Assembly: GCF_004340665.1 (NCBI RefSeq)
Contig: NZ_SLWO01000004.1
Coordinates: forward strand, 1-64,000
Source of the DNA: Pedobacter psychrotolerans
Lineage (GTDB): Bacteria > Bacteroidota > Bacteroidia > Sphingobacteriales > Sphingobacteriaceae
DNA: 64,000 nt
Reading direction: 5' to 3'
Shown in pieces: positions 19,286 to 28,200 of the stretch; within the stretch, counting starts at the first letter, position 1, and every line of letters starts with the position of its first letter. Position numbers and translations under genes: made by a program. The notes below the pieces were generated by a model. It searched no databases, was not told the origin of the DNA, and saw only the letters and a program-made list of their open reading frames with translations.

Positions 19286-19993
19286 ATGGAAACGAGTAAA
19301 TTCTCAAAATTTAGTGCTGAATTTTTAGGTACAATGGTATTGGTTTTAATGGGTTGCGGCAGCGCCGTAATTGCGGGGGCAGATGGCACAACTGGTGTCG
19401 GTTTGCTGGGTATTTCTTTTGCTTTTGGCCTCTCGGTTGTGGCGATGGCTTATGCAATAGGTCACATTTCTGGTTGCCACATCAATCCAGCTATTTCCAT
19501 CGGTATGGTGGTGGTTGGCAGAATGAAGGCAAGTGAAGCAGCTTACTATATTGTTGCACAGGTGTTAGGCGGAATTGCAGGTGCGGCACTGCTTTATCTT
19601 ATTGTAAGCAATCAAGCTAATTTTGCCATGAAAGAATGGGCTTTGGGTTCTAACGGCTGGGGAAAAGGTTATCTGGCTGAATATAATTCAATTGCAGCAT
19701 TTGTAGCCGAAGCTGTTTTCACATTCATTTTTCTACTGGTCATTTTTGGAGCCACCTCTACCAAAAATATTAATGGTGGTTTCGCCGGCCTGGCGATTGG
19801 CCTTTCATTGGTGCTTATTCATATCGTCGGAATTAAAATTACAGGGGTTTCTGTAAATCCAGCACGAAGTATTGGTCCGGCGTTGCTATCTGGTGGTGAA
19901 GCACTGAAACAAATATGGATGTTTATAGCTGCACCGATCACTGGTGCAGTGCTCAGTGCAGTAGTTTGGAAAACAATTTTAGAAAAGAATTAA
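19286..19993 (+). CDS. aqpZ: Aquaporin Z
   Basis: A 235-residue MIP-family channel with six membrane segments and both pore motifs (HINPAISIG and VSVNPARSIG). The segment before the second NPA reads LVLIHIVGIKITG; the His matches the selectivity-filter His of water-specific AqpZ, which separates it from the glycerol channel encoded at 59584. It should pass water across the inner membrane. It is monocistronic: 250 bases separate it from the PKS operon and a strong hairpin follows. Confidence 0.92.
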   Translation: METSKFSKFSAEFLGTMVLVLMGCGSAVIAGADGTTGVGLLGISFAFGLSVVAMAYAIGHISGCHINPAISIGMVVVGRMKASEAAYYIVAQVLGGIAGAALLYLIVSNQANFAMKEWALGSNGWGKGYLAEYNSIAAFVAEAVFTFIFLLVIFGATSTKNINGGFAGLAIGLSLVLIHIVGIKITGVSVNPARSIGPALLSGGEALKQIWMFIAAPITGAVLSAVVWKTILEKN

Positions 19994-20022
19994 GAGGCAT
20001 TAGCGTTAATTTTTCAACAATA

Positions 20023-20072
20023 AAAAAAGGTTTAAGGAAGATAAATCATATCCACTTCCTTAAACCTTTTTT
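20023..20072. terminator. Bidirectional terminator between aqpZ and the glutathione peroxidase
   Basis: A perfect stem of about 18 bp, AAAAAAGGTTTAAGGAAG with its complement, separated by a 14-base loop, with A and T runs on its outer sides. It lies between two converging genes and fits both. Confidence 0.85.
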
Positions 20073-20127
20073 ACAATCTGTATTTTTAAATTTTGTCAAG
20101 GATTAATACCCCCCGCAATATTTAAGC

Positions 20128-20643
20128 TTACAGGTTTTTCACTATAGCTTCATCTAAAGGCTTTGTTTTAGAACGGAAGCGGTGAACTAATTGACCTTTT
20201 TCATTGATCAGAAATTTCTCAAAATTCCATTTGATATCGCCTTGCTCTTCTGTATTGGTTTGAGAAGTCAGATATTTAAATAATGGATTGATATCATCTC
20301 CTTTAACACTGGTTTTTTCTGCCATTAAGAATGATACATTATATTTACCAGTACAAAACTCTTTAATTTCAGCATTGGTAGAAAATTCCTGACCGCCAAA
20401 ATTTCCTGCCGGAAAACCAATTAGCACTACTTTTTTGCCATATTGCTTCTGAAGTTTTTCTAAATCTTCGTACTGTGGCGTGAAACCGCATTTTGAAGCC
20501 GTATTCACTATCATGATTTTTTTGCCTTTAAATTTCGACAGTTTTACCTCTTTACCATCAATGGTTTTAAAGCTGAAATCGTAAACAGTTTTTGGTGGAT
20601 TCGGAACCAAAAAGTTTAATAGGATTAGAATTGTGCTGATCAT
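20128..20643 (-). CDS. Glutathione-peroxidase-family thiol peroxidase, probably exported
   Basis: 171 residues. A hydrophobic N terminus (MISTILILLNFLVP) suggests export or membrane tethering. The peroxidatic Cys52 lies in NTASKCGFTPQY, and GGQEF and KWNFEKFL supply the Gln and Trp-Asn of the active site. The usual FPCNQFGGQE reads FPAGNFGGQE, so the resolving-type Cys of that motif is missing. It should reduce hydroperoxides with a thiol donor, probably thioredoxin-like. It has its own promoter and converges on aqpZ. Confidence 0.88.
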   Translation of the reverse strand: MISTILILLNFLVPNPPKTVYDFSFKTIDGKEVKLSKFKGKKIMIVNTASKCGFTPQYEDLEKLQKQYGKKVVLIGFPAGNFGGQEFSTNAEIKEFCTGKYNVSFLMAEKTSVKGDDINPLFKYLTSQTNTEEQGDIKWNFEKFLINEKGQLVHRFRSKTKPLDEAIVKNL

Positions 20644-20663
20644 CGTTCTTTTTTATTTATATA

Positions 20664-20692
20664 CGAATATAGGTACAAAAAGTTTTCATCAA
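20664..20692 (-). promoter_or_regulatory. Promoter of the glutathione peroxidase gene
   Basis: On the minus strand a TTG (-33) is followed after 18 bases by TATATTCG, one mismatch from TAnnTTTG, about 20 bases before the ATG. Confidence 0.45.
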
Positions 20693-20741
20693 GGTAATGT
20701 TCCTGTAAATAATGTAAAAAGCCCCTATCCGCCTAACGGCA

Positions 20742-20762
20742 CCTTTCCCCGGGAGGGAAAGG
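20742..20762. repeat. CCTTTCCC/GGGAAAGG palindrome
   Basis: Perfect 8-bp arms with a CGGGA loop, preceded by C-rich sequence. It may be a divergent member of the CCCCTC palindrome family. Confidence 0.5.
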
Positions 20763-20955
20763 ATTAAGACAGCATTCTTCGCACCTCGCGATCGACGACC
20801 TGCTATTTCTACCCTGACAACCGGCTTAGGAGATGATGGAAAGAGAAGCTATTGAAAATTTAACCCCTCCCATTCAATTAACTTAAGGCCAACAGCAGTA
20901 AAATTGTCGCTAAGCCACCATAGTTTGAATTGGTTGGTATTGGTTAGTTTGGTTT

Positions 20956-20974
20956 GGTTGGTGAGTCACCAACC
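20956..20974. repeat. GGTTGGTG/CACCAACC palindrome
   Basis: Perfect 8-bp arms around AGT. The same arms occur with AGA at 62731-62749 and imperfectly at 62652-62670 and 62840-62858. Confidence 0.65.
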
Positions 20975-21049
20975 AAGGGTGGTGGGGGTCAAACGATTAA
21001 CCTGAATTCGATAATTATTAATTTATTTTAACACCCCGGTCTGCGACCA

Positions 21050-21066
21050 CCCCTCTGAAAGAGGGG
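21050..21066. repeat. CCCCTCT/AGAGGGG palindrome
   Basis: Perfect 7-bp arms with a GAA loop, preceded by CACCCC as at 474-480. Confidence 0.6.
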
Positions 21067-21321
21067 AATTACGATCGCCATTCCCTCCTATGCATCGGAA
21101 GGTGCCGACAGGCTTATAGGTATTCAACAAATAGCGATAAAATCGATGTTCTCATTCATCCTCGTTAAAAAAGAGGACGATGTATATAACCATTAATCAT
21201 TCTGTTTTCTTAAAATAATGATTAGCCTCACTTCTTAAATTTGAAAAAAAATCGTATAAAATTCCATGCATGTTTTGATTTATGCTTTAATTATAGCTTT
21301 ATTTGCACAAAATCGTATTTC

Positions 21322-23886
21322 ATGGCTAAAAACTTATTAATCGTCGAGTCTCCTGCAAAAGCTAAAACCATAGAGGGCTATTTAGGAAAAGATTTCCTTG
21401 TGAAATCCAGCTACGGCCACATCCGGGATTTGGTTAAAGGCGACATGGCCATTGATATCAAAAATAACTTTGCCCAGACTTACGAAGTACCTGCCGATAA
21501 AAAAAGCATGGTTGCTGAATTAAAGAAATTAGCAAAGGAGGCCGAAATGGTATGGCTAGCATCCGATGAGGACCGTGAAGGAGAAGCAATTTCATGGCAC
21601 TTGTTTGAGACTTTAGGTCTGAAGGAAGAAAAAACCAAGAGGATTGTATTTCATGAAATCACTAAGCCTGCGATTTTAAAAGCCATTGATAGTCCGAGAA
21701 GTATTGATTATAATTTAGTGAATGCCCAGCAGGCCCGCCGTGTTTTAGACCGATTGGTGGGTTTTGAACTATCACCTGTATTGTGGAAAAAAGTAAAACC
21801 ATCACTATCAGCAGGTCGTGTTCAATCCGTTGCGGTGCGTTTAATTGTTGATAGAGAAAGAGAAGTTCAAAACTTTAATGCTTCAGCAGCCTTTAAAATT
21901 ACAGCTCAGTTTTCTACTGGTAAAGGCAGAGAAACCGTAAAAGCAGAATTGCCTCAACGTTTCGATAGCGAAGCTGATGCAGAAAAGTTTCTTCAGGATT
22001 GTGCAACAGCCAAATTCGATATTACCAGCCTGGAAACGAGACCAGCAAAACGTAACCCTGCTGCACCATTTACCACCTCAACTTTACAACAGGAAGCCTC
22101 CAGGAAATTAGGCTTTTCGGTAGCCAGAACCATGCAGGTGGCGCAAAGATTATACGAAGCCGGTAAGATTACTTACATGAGAACGGATTCGTTAAACTTA
22201 TCAGATACAGCTTTATCTGCTGCAGAACAAGAAATAAAATCGGCCTATGGTAATCAGTATCATCAGCCAAGAAAATATAAAACGAAATCTGCCGGTGCAC
22301 AAGAGGCTCACGAAGCCATCCGCCCAACTTATTTCGATAGACACACTGTAGACGGCGATATTTCTGAAAAACGTTTATACGATTTGATTTGGAAACGTTC
22401 CATCGCTTCACAAATGAGTGAGGCCTTATTTGAAAAAACCACTGCCCAAATCACCGCATCTACCAGAAAAGAACATTTAGTTGCTGAAGGTGAAGTATTA
22501 AAATTTGATGGTTTCTTAAAAGTTTATTTAGAATCTACAGATGATGAAGAAGGTGAAGAAAAAGAAGGCGGTGCGATCCTCCCTCCTTTAGCTAAGGGAC
22601 AAGAACTATTCTTAAACGAAATGCAGGCTACGGAGCGTTATTCGCGTCCGCCAGCAAGATATACTGAGGCCAGTTTAGTAAAGAAATTAGAAGAATTGGG
22701 CATTGGCCGTCCGTCTACTTATGCACCAACCATTTCTACGGTTCAAAATCGTGGTTATGTGGTGAAGGAAGACAGAGATGGTAAACCCCGTAAGTTTACA
22801 GCGATTGTTTTAAATAACGGAACAGTTACAAAAGAAATTAAATCTGAGATTACAGGTGCTGAAAAATCAAAACTCTTCCCTACTGATATTGGCGAAGTCG
22901 TAAATGATTTTCTGGTTGAACACTTTAAAGGTATTGTAGATTTCAATTTTACCGCTAATGTAGAGAAGGAATTTGATGAGATTGCGCAGGGTCTACAAGA
23001 ATGGACTAAAATGCTGCATTCTTTTTATAACCCTTTTCACCAGGAAGTAGAAAATACTTTAGAAACTGCAGAACGTGCAACTGGAGAGCGTTTACTTGGT
23101 TTGGATCCGGCTACTGGCAAAAATGTGTATACGAAAGTTGGTAAATTCGGTCCGCTCGTTCAGATTGGTGAACAGGACGATGAAGAAAAGCCACGCTATG
23201 CCAGTTTAATGCGTAGCCAATCCGTTGCTACGATCCAACTCGAAGATGCTTTAGAATTGTTTAAACTTCCATTTTCGCTTCCTGATTTTGAAGGTAAAGA
23301 AGTGATGATCGGTGTGGGACGTTTTGGTCCGTACGTGAAGTGGGGAGAAAGCTTTATTTCGCTACCAAAAAATGAAGAACCTTTATCGGTAACCTATGAT
23401 CGGGCGGTTGAAATTATTAAGGAGAAGATGGATGCTGATGCACCTATTGCGCATTACGAGGGTTTAGGTGTAACGAAAGGAAAAGGCCGTTTCGGACCAT
23501 TCATTAAATGGAATGATTTATTCATTAACATCCCTGCAAAAGGGTATGATTTCGATAACTTATCACAGGAAGATATTGAGGCACTCATTAGTAAAAAGGT
23601 GGAGAAAGAAGCTAATCGCTTCATTAAGACCTGGGATGCAGAAAAAATTTCTATTGAAAATGGACGTTGGGGACCATTTATTCGCTTCGGTAAACTCATG
23701 CTTAAATTGAGGAACAACGAGGCTACTAAACAAAAATATACACCTGAAGAATTGGTTGACATTGATTTAGAGGTAGTAAAGAAAATGATTGTAGAACAAG
23801 TACCAAACGCATTCGAAACCAAGAAAAAAGCACCTGCAAAAAAGAAAGCACCAGCAGCGAAAAAAGCCGTGGCGAAGAAAAAATAG
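21322..23886 (+). CDS. topA: DNA topoisomerase I
   Basis: 854 residues from the ATG at 21322. The frame is open upstream to a TTG at 21241, but MAKNLLIVESPAKAKT is the standard topoisomerase I start. The TOPRIM domain has IVESPAKAKTIEG and ASDEDREGEAISWH; the DNA-cleaving Tyr285 lies in GKITYMRTDS. C-terminal repeats of the GRFGPFVKWG type (several from about 620 to 810) replace zinc fingers, and the protein ends in a lysine/alanine-rich tail that should bind DNA. It relaxes negative supercoils. It is preceded by a repeat-rich gap and followed by a small conserved gene. Confidence 0.97.
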   Translation: MAKNLLIVESPAKAKTIEGYLGKDFLVKSSYGHIRDLVKGDMAIDIKNNFAQTYEVPADKKSMVAELKKLAKEAEMVWLASDEDREGEAISWHLFETLGLKEEKTKRIVFHEITKPAILKAIDSPRSIDYNLVNAQQARRVLDRLVGFELSPVLWKKVKPSLSAGRVQSVAVRLIVDREREVQNFNASAAFKITAQFSTGKGRETVKAELPQRFDSEADAEKFLQDCATAKFDITSLETRPAKRNPAAPFTTSTLQQEASRKLGFSVARTMQVAQRLYEAGKITYMRTDSLNLSDTALSAAEQEIKSAYGNQYHQPRKYKTKSAGAQEAHEAIRPTYFDRHTVDGDISEKRLYDLIWKRSIASQMSEALFEKTTAQITASTRKEHLVAEGEVLKFDGFLKVYLESTDDEEGEEKEGGAILPPLAKGQELFLNEMQATERYSRPPARYTEASLVKKLEELGIGRPSTYAPTISTVQNRGYVVKEDRDGKPRKFTAIVLNNGTVTKEIKSEITGAEKSKLFPTDIGEVVNDFLVEHFKGIVDFNFTANVEKEFDEIAQGLQEWTKMLHSFYNPFHQEVENTLETAERATGERLLGLDPATGKNVYTKVGKFGPLVQIGEQDDEEKPRYASLMRSQSVATIQLEDALELFKLPFSLPDFEGKEVMIGVGRFGPYVKWGESFISLPKNEEPLSVTYDRAVEIIKEKMDADAPIAHYEGLGVTKGKGRFGPFIKWNDLFINIPAKGYDFDNLSQEDIEALISKKVEKEANRFIKTWDAEKISIENGRWGPFIRFGKLMLKLRNNEATKQKYTPEELVDIDLEVVKKMIVEQVPNAFETKKKAPAKKKAPAAKKAVAKKK

Positions 23887-23992
23887 ATCAGGATTAAAAG
23901 ATTTTAGGATTATCAGGATTAAATTTACATGCTATTATTCTATCATTCAAAATTTCAATTATTCCATCATTCAAAATTCAATAATTAAAAAA

Positions 23993-24397
23993 TTGAAAGC
24001 AGATTTACCAGAAAATATAGTTGAAGATATTGCAATGGCAGTTGTGCTGATGAGTGAAACGCCAGAAGTTAAAAACTGGACGGTTTATCTGGTCAACTTA
24101 AAAAACGAGCCGATTACCAATGTGCTCATCAGTTCTAAAGGTTATGGAGAAAAAGATGGCAAGCAAGTTAAAACGTCTGTTTTACGACATTTCATCGGTG
24201 ATATGGCTGCACAGGAATTCAAAGGTGTAGAAGCCATTGATCCAGAAGTTTTTGGCCTAACCAATGAATATTGGCTGAGTTATTATATTGGTAGCACGAT
24301 CTATGATAAAAAGTTTATTTTTCTCCCGGAAAGTATAGTCGATATCAATCTAATTAAAATTCCACTGGTGAACAGGCCGGGCGTGATGATTAAGTAA
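23993..24397 (+). CDS. Conserved hypothetical protein
   Basis: 134 residues, acidic to neutral, no signal peptide or membrane segment. I recognise no family. The frame starts with TTG at 23993; the first in-frame ATG is 14 residues in, and TTG is preferred because ENIVEDI upstream of it looks like coding sequence. It may be co-transcribed with topA, 106 bases upstream. Confidence 0.65.
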   Translation: MKADLPENIVEDIAMAVVLMSETPEVKNWTVYLVNLKNEPITNVLISSKGYGEKDGKQVKTSVLRHFIGDMAAQEFKGVEAIDPEVFGLTNEYWLSYYIGSTIYDKKFIFLPESIVDINLIKIPLVNRPGVMIK

Positions 24398-24459
24398 ATA
24401 GGTTATAGGGTTAGGGTTTAGGAGGTTAGATATTAATCGAAATTTAGACTCAAAGCTTA

Positions 24460-24551
24460 TTAAAGCACCCAGAACTCAAGACTGCAAACTCTAAACTCAA
24501 GACTAAATTAACGCACCCAGGACTTATGACTCCGAACTCTAGACTAAAGAC
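24460..24551. repeat. Degenerate ACTCAAGACT-type repeats
   Basis: AACTCAAGACT, AACTCTAAACTCAAGACT, CTTATGACTCCGAACTCTAGACTAAAGACT: a low-complexity run of ACTC/GACT units between two genes. No coding or structural role is seen. Confidence 0.5.
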
Positions 24552-24555
24552 TCAC

Positions 24556-24990
24556 TTAAGGTACTTTAACCGCCTGTCTGCCAAGCAACTTCCAGCCTGA
24601 TTTCTCCTTACTCCAGATCAGTAAAATATAGAGGTTAATACTTCCCTTAACTCCCTTATCATTTGTTTGAGCTGTCAATTTATGACGCACCAGCGCTGTA
24701 TTGCCTTGAACGATAGTTTTAGGATCACCTATTATCATATCATCCAGAAAATCTGATTCACCGGAAAGTAATGAATGCATAAACTCCTGCTTACTTTGAA
24801 TCTTTCCACTCGAATGGCCGTAGCTTAAATTATTTAAAAGCAATTGATCCAGTTTGAGGCTATCCGGGGTAACCATTAATCCTAACAATTTGCTTACGGC
24901 TTGATCAACTTCCTTTTCGGCATTTGTTTGTTGCGCAAAAGAAATATTAGCAAGTATCATCAGGCATCCAAAAATCAATAATTTCTTCAT
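24556..24990 (-). CDS. Secreted SnoaL/DUF4440-like (NTF2-fold) protein
   Basis: 144 residues with a clear signal peptide (KKLLIFGCLMILANISFA, then QQ). The mature part has the layout of DUF4440 proteins: an N-terminal helix (AVSKLLGLMVTPDSLKLDQLL), LSYGHSSGKIQSKQEFM, and alternating strands ending LLIWSKEKSGWKLLGRQAVKV. These small cone-shaped domains often bind ligands; no catalytic function is indicated. It is probably monocistronic, with a promoter at 25018-25049. Confidence 0.75.
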   Translation of the reverse strand: MKKLLIFGCLMILANISFAQQTNAEKEVDQAVSKLLGLMVTPDSLKLDQLLLNNLSYGHSSGKIQSKQEFMHSLLSGESDFLDDMIIGDPKTIVQGNTALVRHKLTAQTNDKGVKGSINLYILLIWSKEKSGWKLLGRQAVKVP

Positions 24991-25017
24991 TATATCTCGT
25001 TTATAAGGTTGATGACG

Positions 25018-25049
25018 TAAACATATCTAAATCATACTAAAGGAACAAA
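25018..25049 (-). promoter_or_regulatory. Promoter of the DUF4440-like gene
   Basis: On the minus strand TTTG, 20 bases, then TATGTTTA (one mismatch to TAnnTTTG), about 28 bases before the ATG. Confidence 0.5.
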
Positions 25050-25262
25050 TCGAAAAGTAAGGAAATGTTTCCAATCGTTGGGCATTGATTAAGGTATTAA
25101 TATAAATAACATTAACTGATCAATCATTATTTAGAAAAACATAGCAATTACGACAATGAAAATATACAAGGGCATTCAAATTACGTCTTACTTTTCAACA
25201 TCATTCCTTTTCACATTAATTTTATTTAATTTCCTCCATCTAAAATAAAACATTATCCCAAA

Positions 25263-28200
25263 ATGGAGCAACCATCTACCTACCAATCGTCATCCAAAAA
25301 GAAATTTATTTTTATAGGTCTTTTAGCACTATCGATTGCTGCAATCATTTTTATTTATTTCCGTCACAAGAAAAAATCAAATGAAGACAATCAGGCCTAT
25401 GCCAAATACATTGAGGCATATACCTCAGGTACAATATCTAAGAAAAGTTTTATCCGTGTTCACCTTGCAAATGCAGCAACAGGTATGCAGGATCTGGGAA
25501 AGGCAGATTCCCGGGACCTGTTCGATTTCTCGCCCTCTATTTCGGGAAAAACTTATTGGATTGATCCACAAACGGTTGAATTCAGACCAGATGAAAACCT
25601 GAAACCAGGTAAAGAATACGAAGCAAGTTTCAAATTATCAGAAGTTTCAGCAACGGAAAAAGGGCTGGAAGATTTCGATTTTGAATTTAAGGTCATTACG
25701 CCTGGAATCATGCTTACTCAGAATGGCCTGGTTTCTCAAAATAATACCTCGTTGGAGTATATGAAACTGACGGGTGAAGTGGCTACAGCAGATGCTGAGG
25801 AAACCGCTAAAATTGAAAAAGTTATAACCCTTGATTTTGACCAGAAACTAAAAATAAAATGGCAGCATGATCCTGCTAAAAACATATCAAAATTTACAGT
25901 CGACAGTATAAAGAAAAAAGCATCAGACCAAACCCTCAAATTAGACTGGGATGGCGATGAACTGGATGCAGAGCAAAAAGGTAAAGAAGAAATCCGCATA
26001 CCTGCCTTAAATAAGTTTGAAATTCTGGATATGAAAGCCATTCAGGGCGAAGAAGATTATGCTTTGGTGCAATTCTCTGAACCCATTGGTGTAGGCCAGG
26101 ATTTGACAGGTATGATTGCCCTTGGAAATTTAAGCGATTTAAGGTTTACGATAGATGCCAGTCAGGTAAAGGTGTATGCCGCAGAAGAACTGAAAGGAAA
26201 TTACACGTTGAACGTTAACAATGGTGTAGAGAATATTAATGGCAAAACATTAGCAGGTGGCAAAACTGCAAATCTGGTTTTCGAAGATAAATTACCAGCC
26301 GTAACCATTGCAGGTGCTGGCACAATTCTGCCAAATTCAAGCAAACTCGTACTACCTTTTGAAGCCATCAACCTTAAGGCTGTAGATGTTACTGTTATTA
26401 AAATTTATGAAAATAACATTCCTCAATTCTTCCAGAGCAATAGTTACCGCGATGGAAATGAACTTAGAAGAGTAGCTAAACCGATTCTGCAGAAAACCAT
26501 ACGACTGGATGAAGACAAATCTCTAAACTTGCATAAAAAAAATCGCTTTACGCTGGATTTAGATAAGATGATCCGTACGGAGCCTGGTGCCATGTACCGG
26601 GTAACCATCGCGTTTAGAAGAGAATACAATGCTTATAACTGCAAAGCCAATGATGAAAAAGTAGAAAGCGATGGTGGGGATAGCTATTATGATGAGAACG
26701 AAATATATGGTGAAAAAATAGATGAAGATGATAATTTCTGGCAGAAATACAATAGCAACTATCCACCCAATTACCGCTGGAATGATAAGGATAATCCTTG
26801 TACCCCGTCATTCTATACGACTGAGCGTTGGGTAAGCAGAAATTTATTGGCTTCTAATATCGGTTTAGTTGCTAAACGAGGAAATGATAACAGCATGCTT
26901 ATCGTCGCAACTGATTTGTTAACAGCTAAACCATTGAGTGGGGTTGATCTGGAGTTGATGGATTACCAGAAGCAAATCATTTTTACAACGAAAACAGATG
27001 GCGATGGCTTTGCCCGTTTTGACTTAAAGCGCCATCCTTTTTTGCTGATTGCAAAAAACGGTTCGGAACGCGGATATTTGAAACTAGATGATGGAAGTTC
27101 GCTCCCGTTGAGTCGTTTTGATGTGAGTGGTGATGTAGTTCAAAGTGGTTTAAAAGGATTTATTTATGGGGAACGTGGAGTTTGGCGACCTGGAGATAGT
27201 TTATTTGTGTCTTTCGTACTGGAAGATAAACTAAAAAAACTTCCGGCAAATTATCCGGTTACCATGGAATTTTATAACCCAAAAGGGCAATTGTACAAAC
27301 GCCTGATTAATGGCAAGCCTTTAAATGGTTTTTATACTTTCAAAACAGCAACCGAAAATACAGCACCAACCGGAAACTGGATGGCGAAAGTGAAGGCAGG
27401 TGGAGCAACTTTCACCAAAACCCTGAAGATTGAAACGGTTATGCCAAACCGATTAAAGATTGATTTCAATGTAGGCAACAAACCTTACCTGACTACCGGA
27501 ACTTCTGCCGCTACCCTATCTGCTAAATGGCTATTTGGTGCTGCTGCTCAAAATTTAAAAGCCAAGGTTGATGTGAATTTAAATACCACAGAAACTAAAT
27601 TTAAAGGCTTTGAAGGCTACAGTTTTGATAATCCTACGGTTAATTTTGAATCACAGGTGAAGACCATTTTTGAAGGCACATTAAATGCCGCAGGAAGTGC
27701 GCAAGTGAATACCAATTTAAACGAAAACAATACTGCTCCGGGTGTTTTAAGGGCTAACTTTACCACAAAGATTTTTGAACCAGGAGGAAATTTCAGTATT
27801 GATAATTTTAGTATTCCTTATCATGTTTATAAGAGCTATTTGGGTATTCGCCCGGAAAAGGGAGATAAACTCAGTGGCATGCTGGTTACTGGCAAAGACC
27901 ATAAAATTGAGATTGTAAATGTGAATACAGATGGGAAATTGCTTTCTGGCAGTAAAACCGTTCAGGTAGAGCTGTATAAAACACAATGGCGCTGGTGGTG
28001 GGAACAGGATGATCAGTATACCTATGCCAACTTCACGCAAAATCAATACAACAAGTTGGTAGAAACACATCAGGTAACCCTATCAAATGGAAAAGGCAGT
28101 TGGAATTTAAAAATTGATGAACCTGAATGGGGTCGGTATTTAATTTTAGTTCGGGATGTAAATGGTGGTCATGTTACCGGAAAATCAGTTTATGTAGATT

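Larger units (their letters stand above)
20693..21321. other. Repeat-rich intergenic region upstream of topA
   Basis: About 630 bases without a gene. It holds three separate palindromes: CCTTTCCC/GGGAAAGG at 20742-20762, GGTTGGTG/CACCAACC at 20956-20974 and CCCCTCT/AGAGGGG at 21050-21066, plus a G/T-rich run of TTGG units just before the second. It looks like a landing zone for dispersed repeats. Confidence 0.6.

Noticed and set aside
21241..21321. Extended N terminus for topoisomerase I from a TTG
   Set aside because: The extra 27 residues are not like any topoisomerase start, while the ATG at 21322 gives the canonical MAKNLLIVESPAKA.
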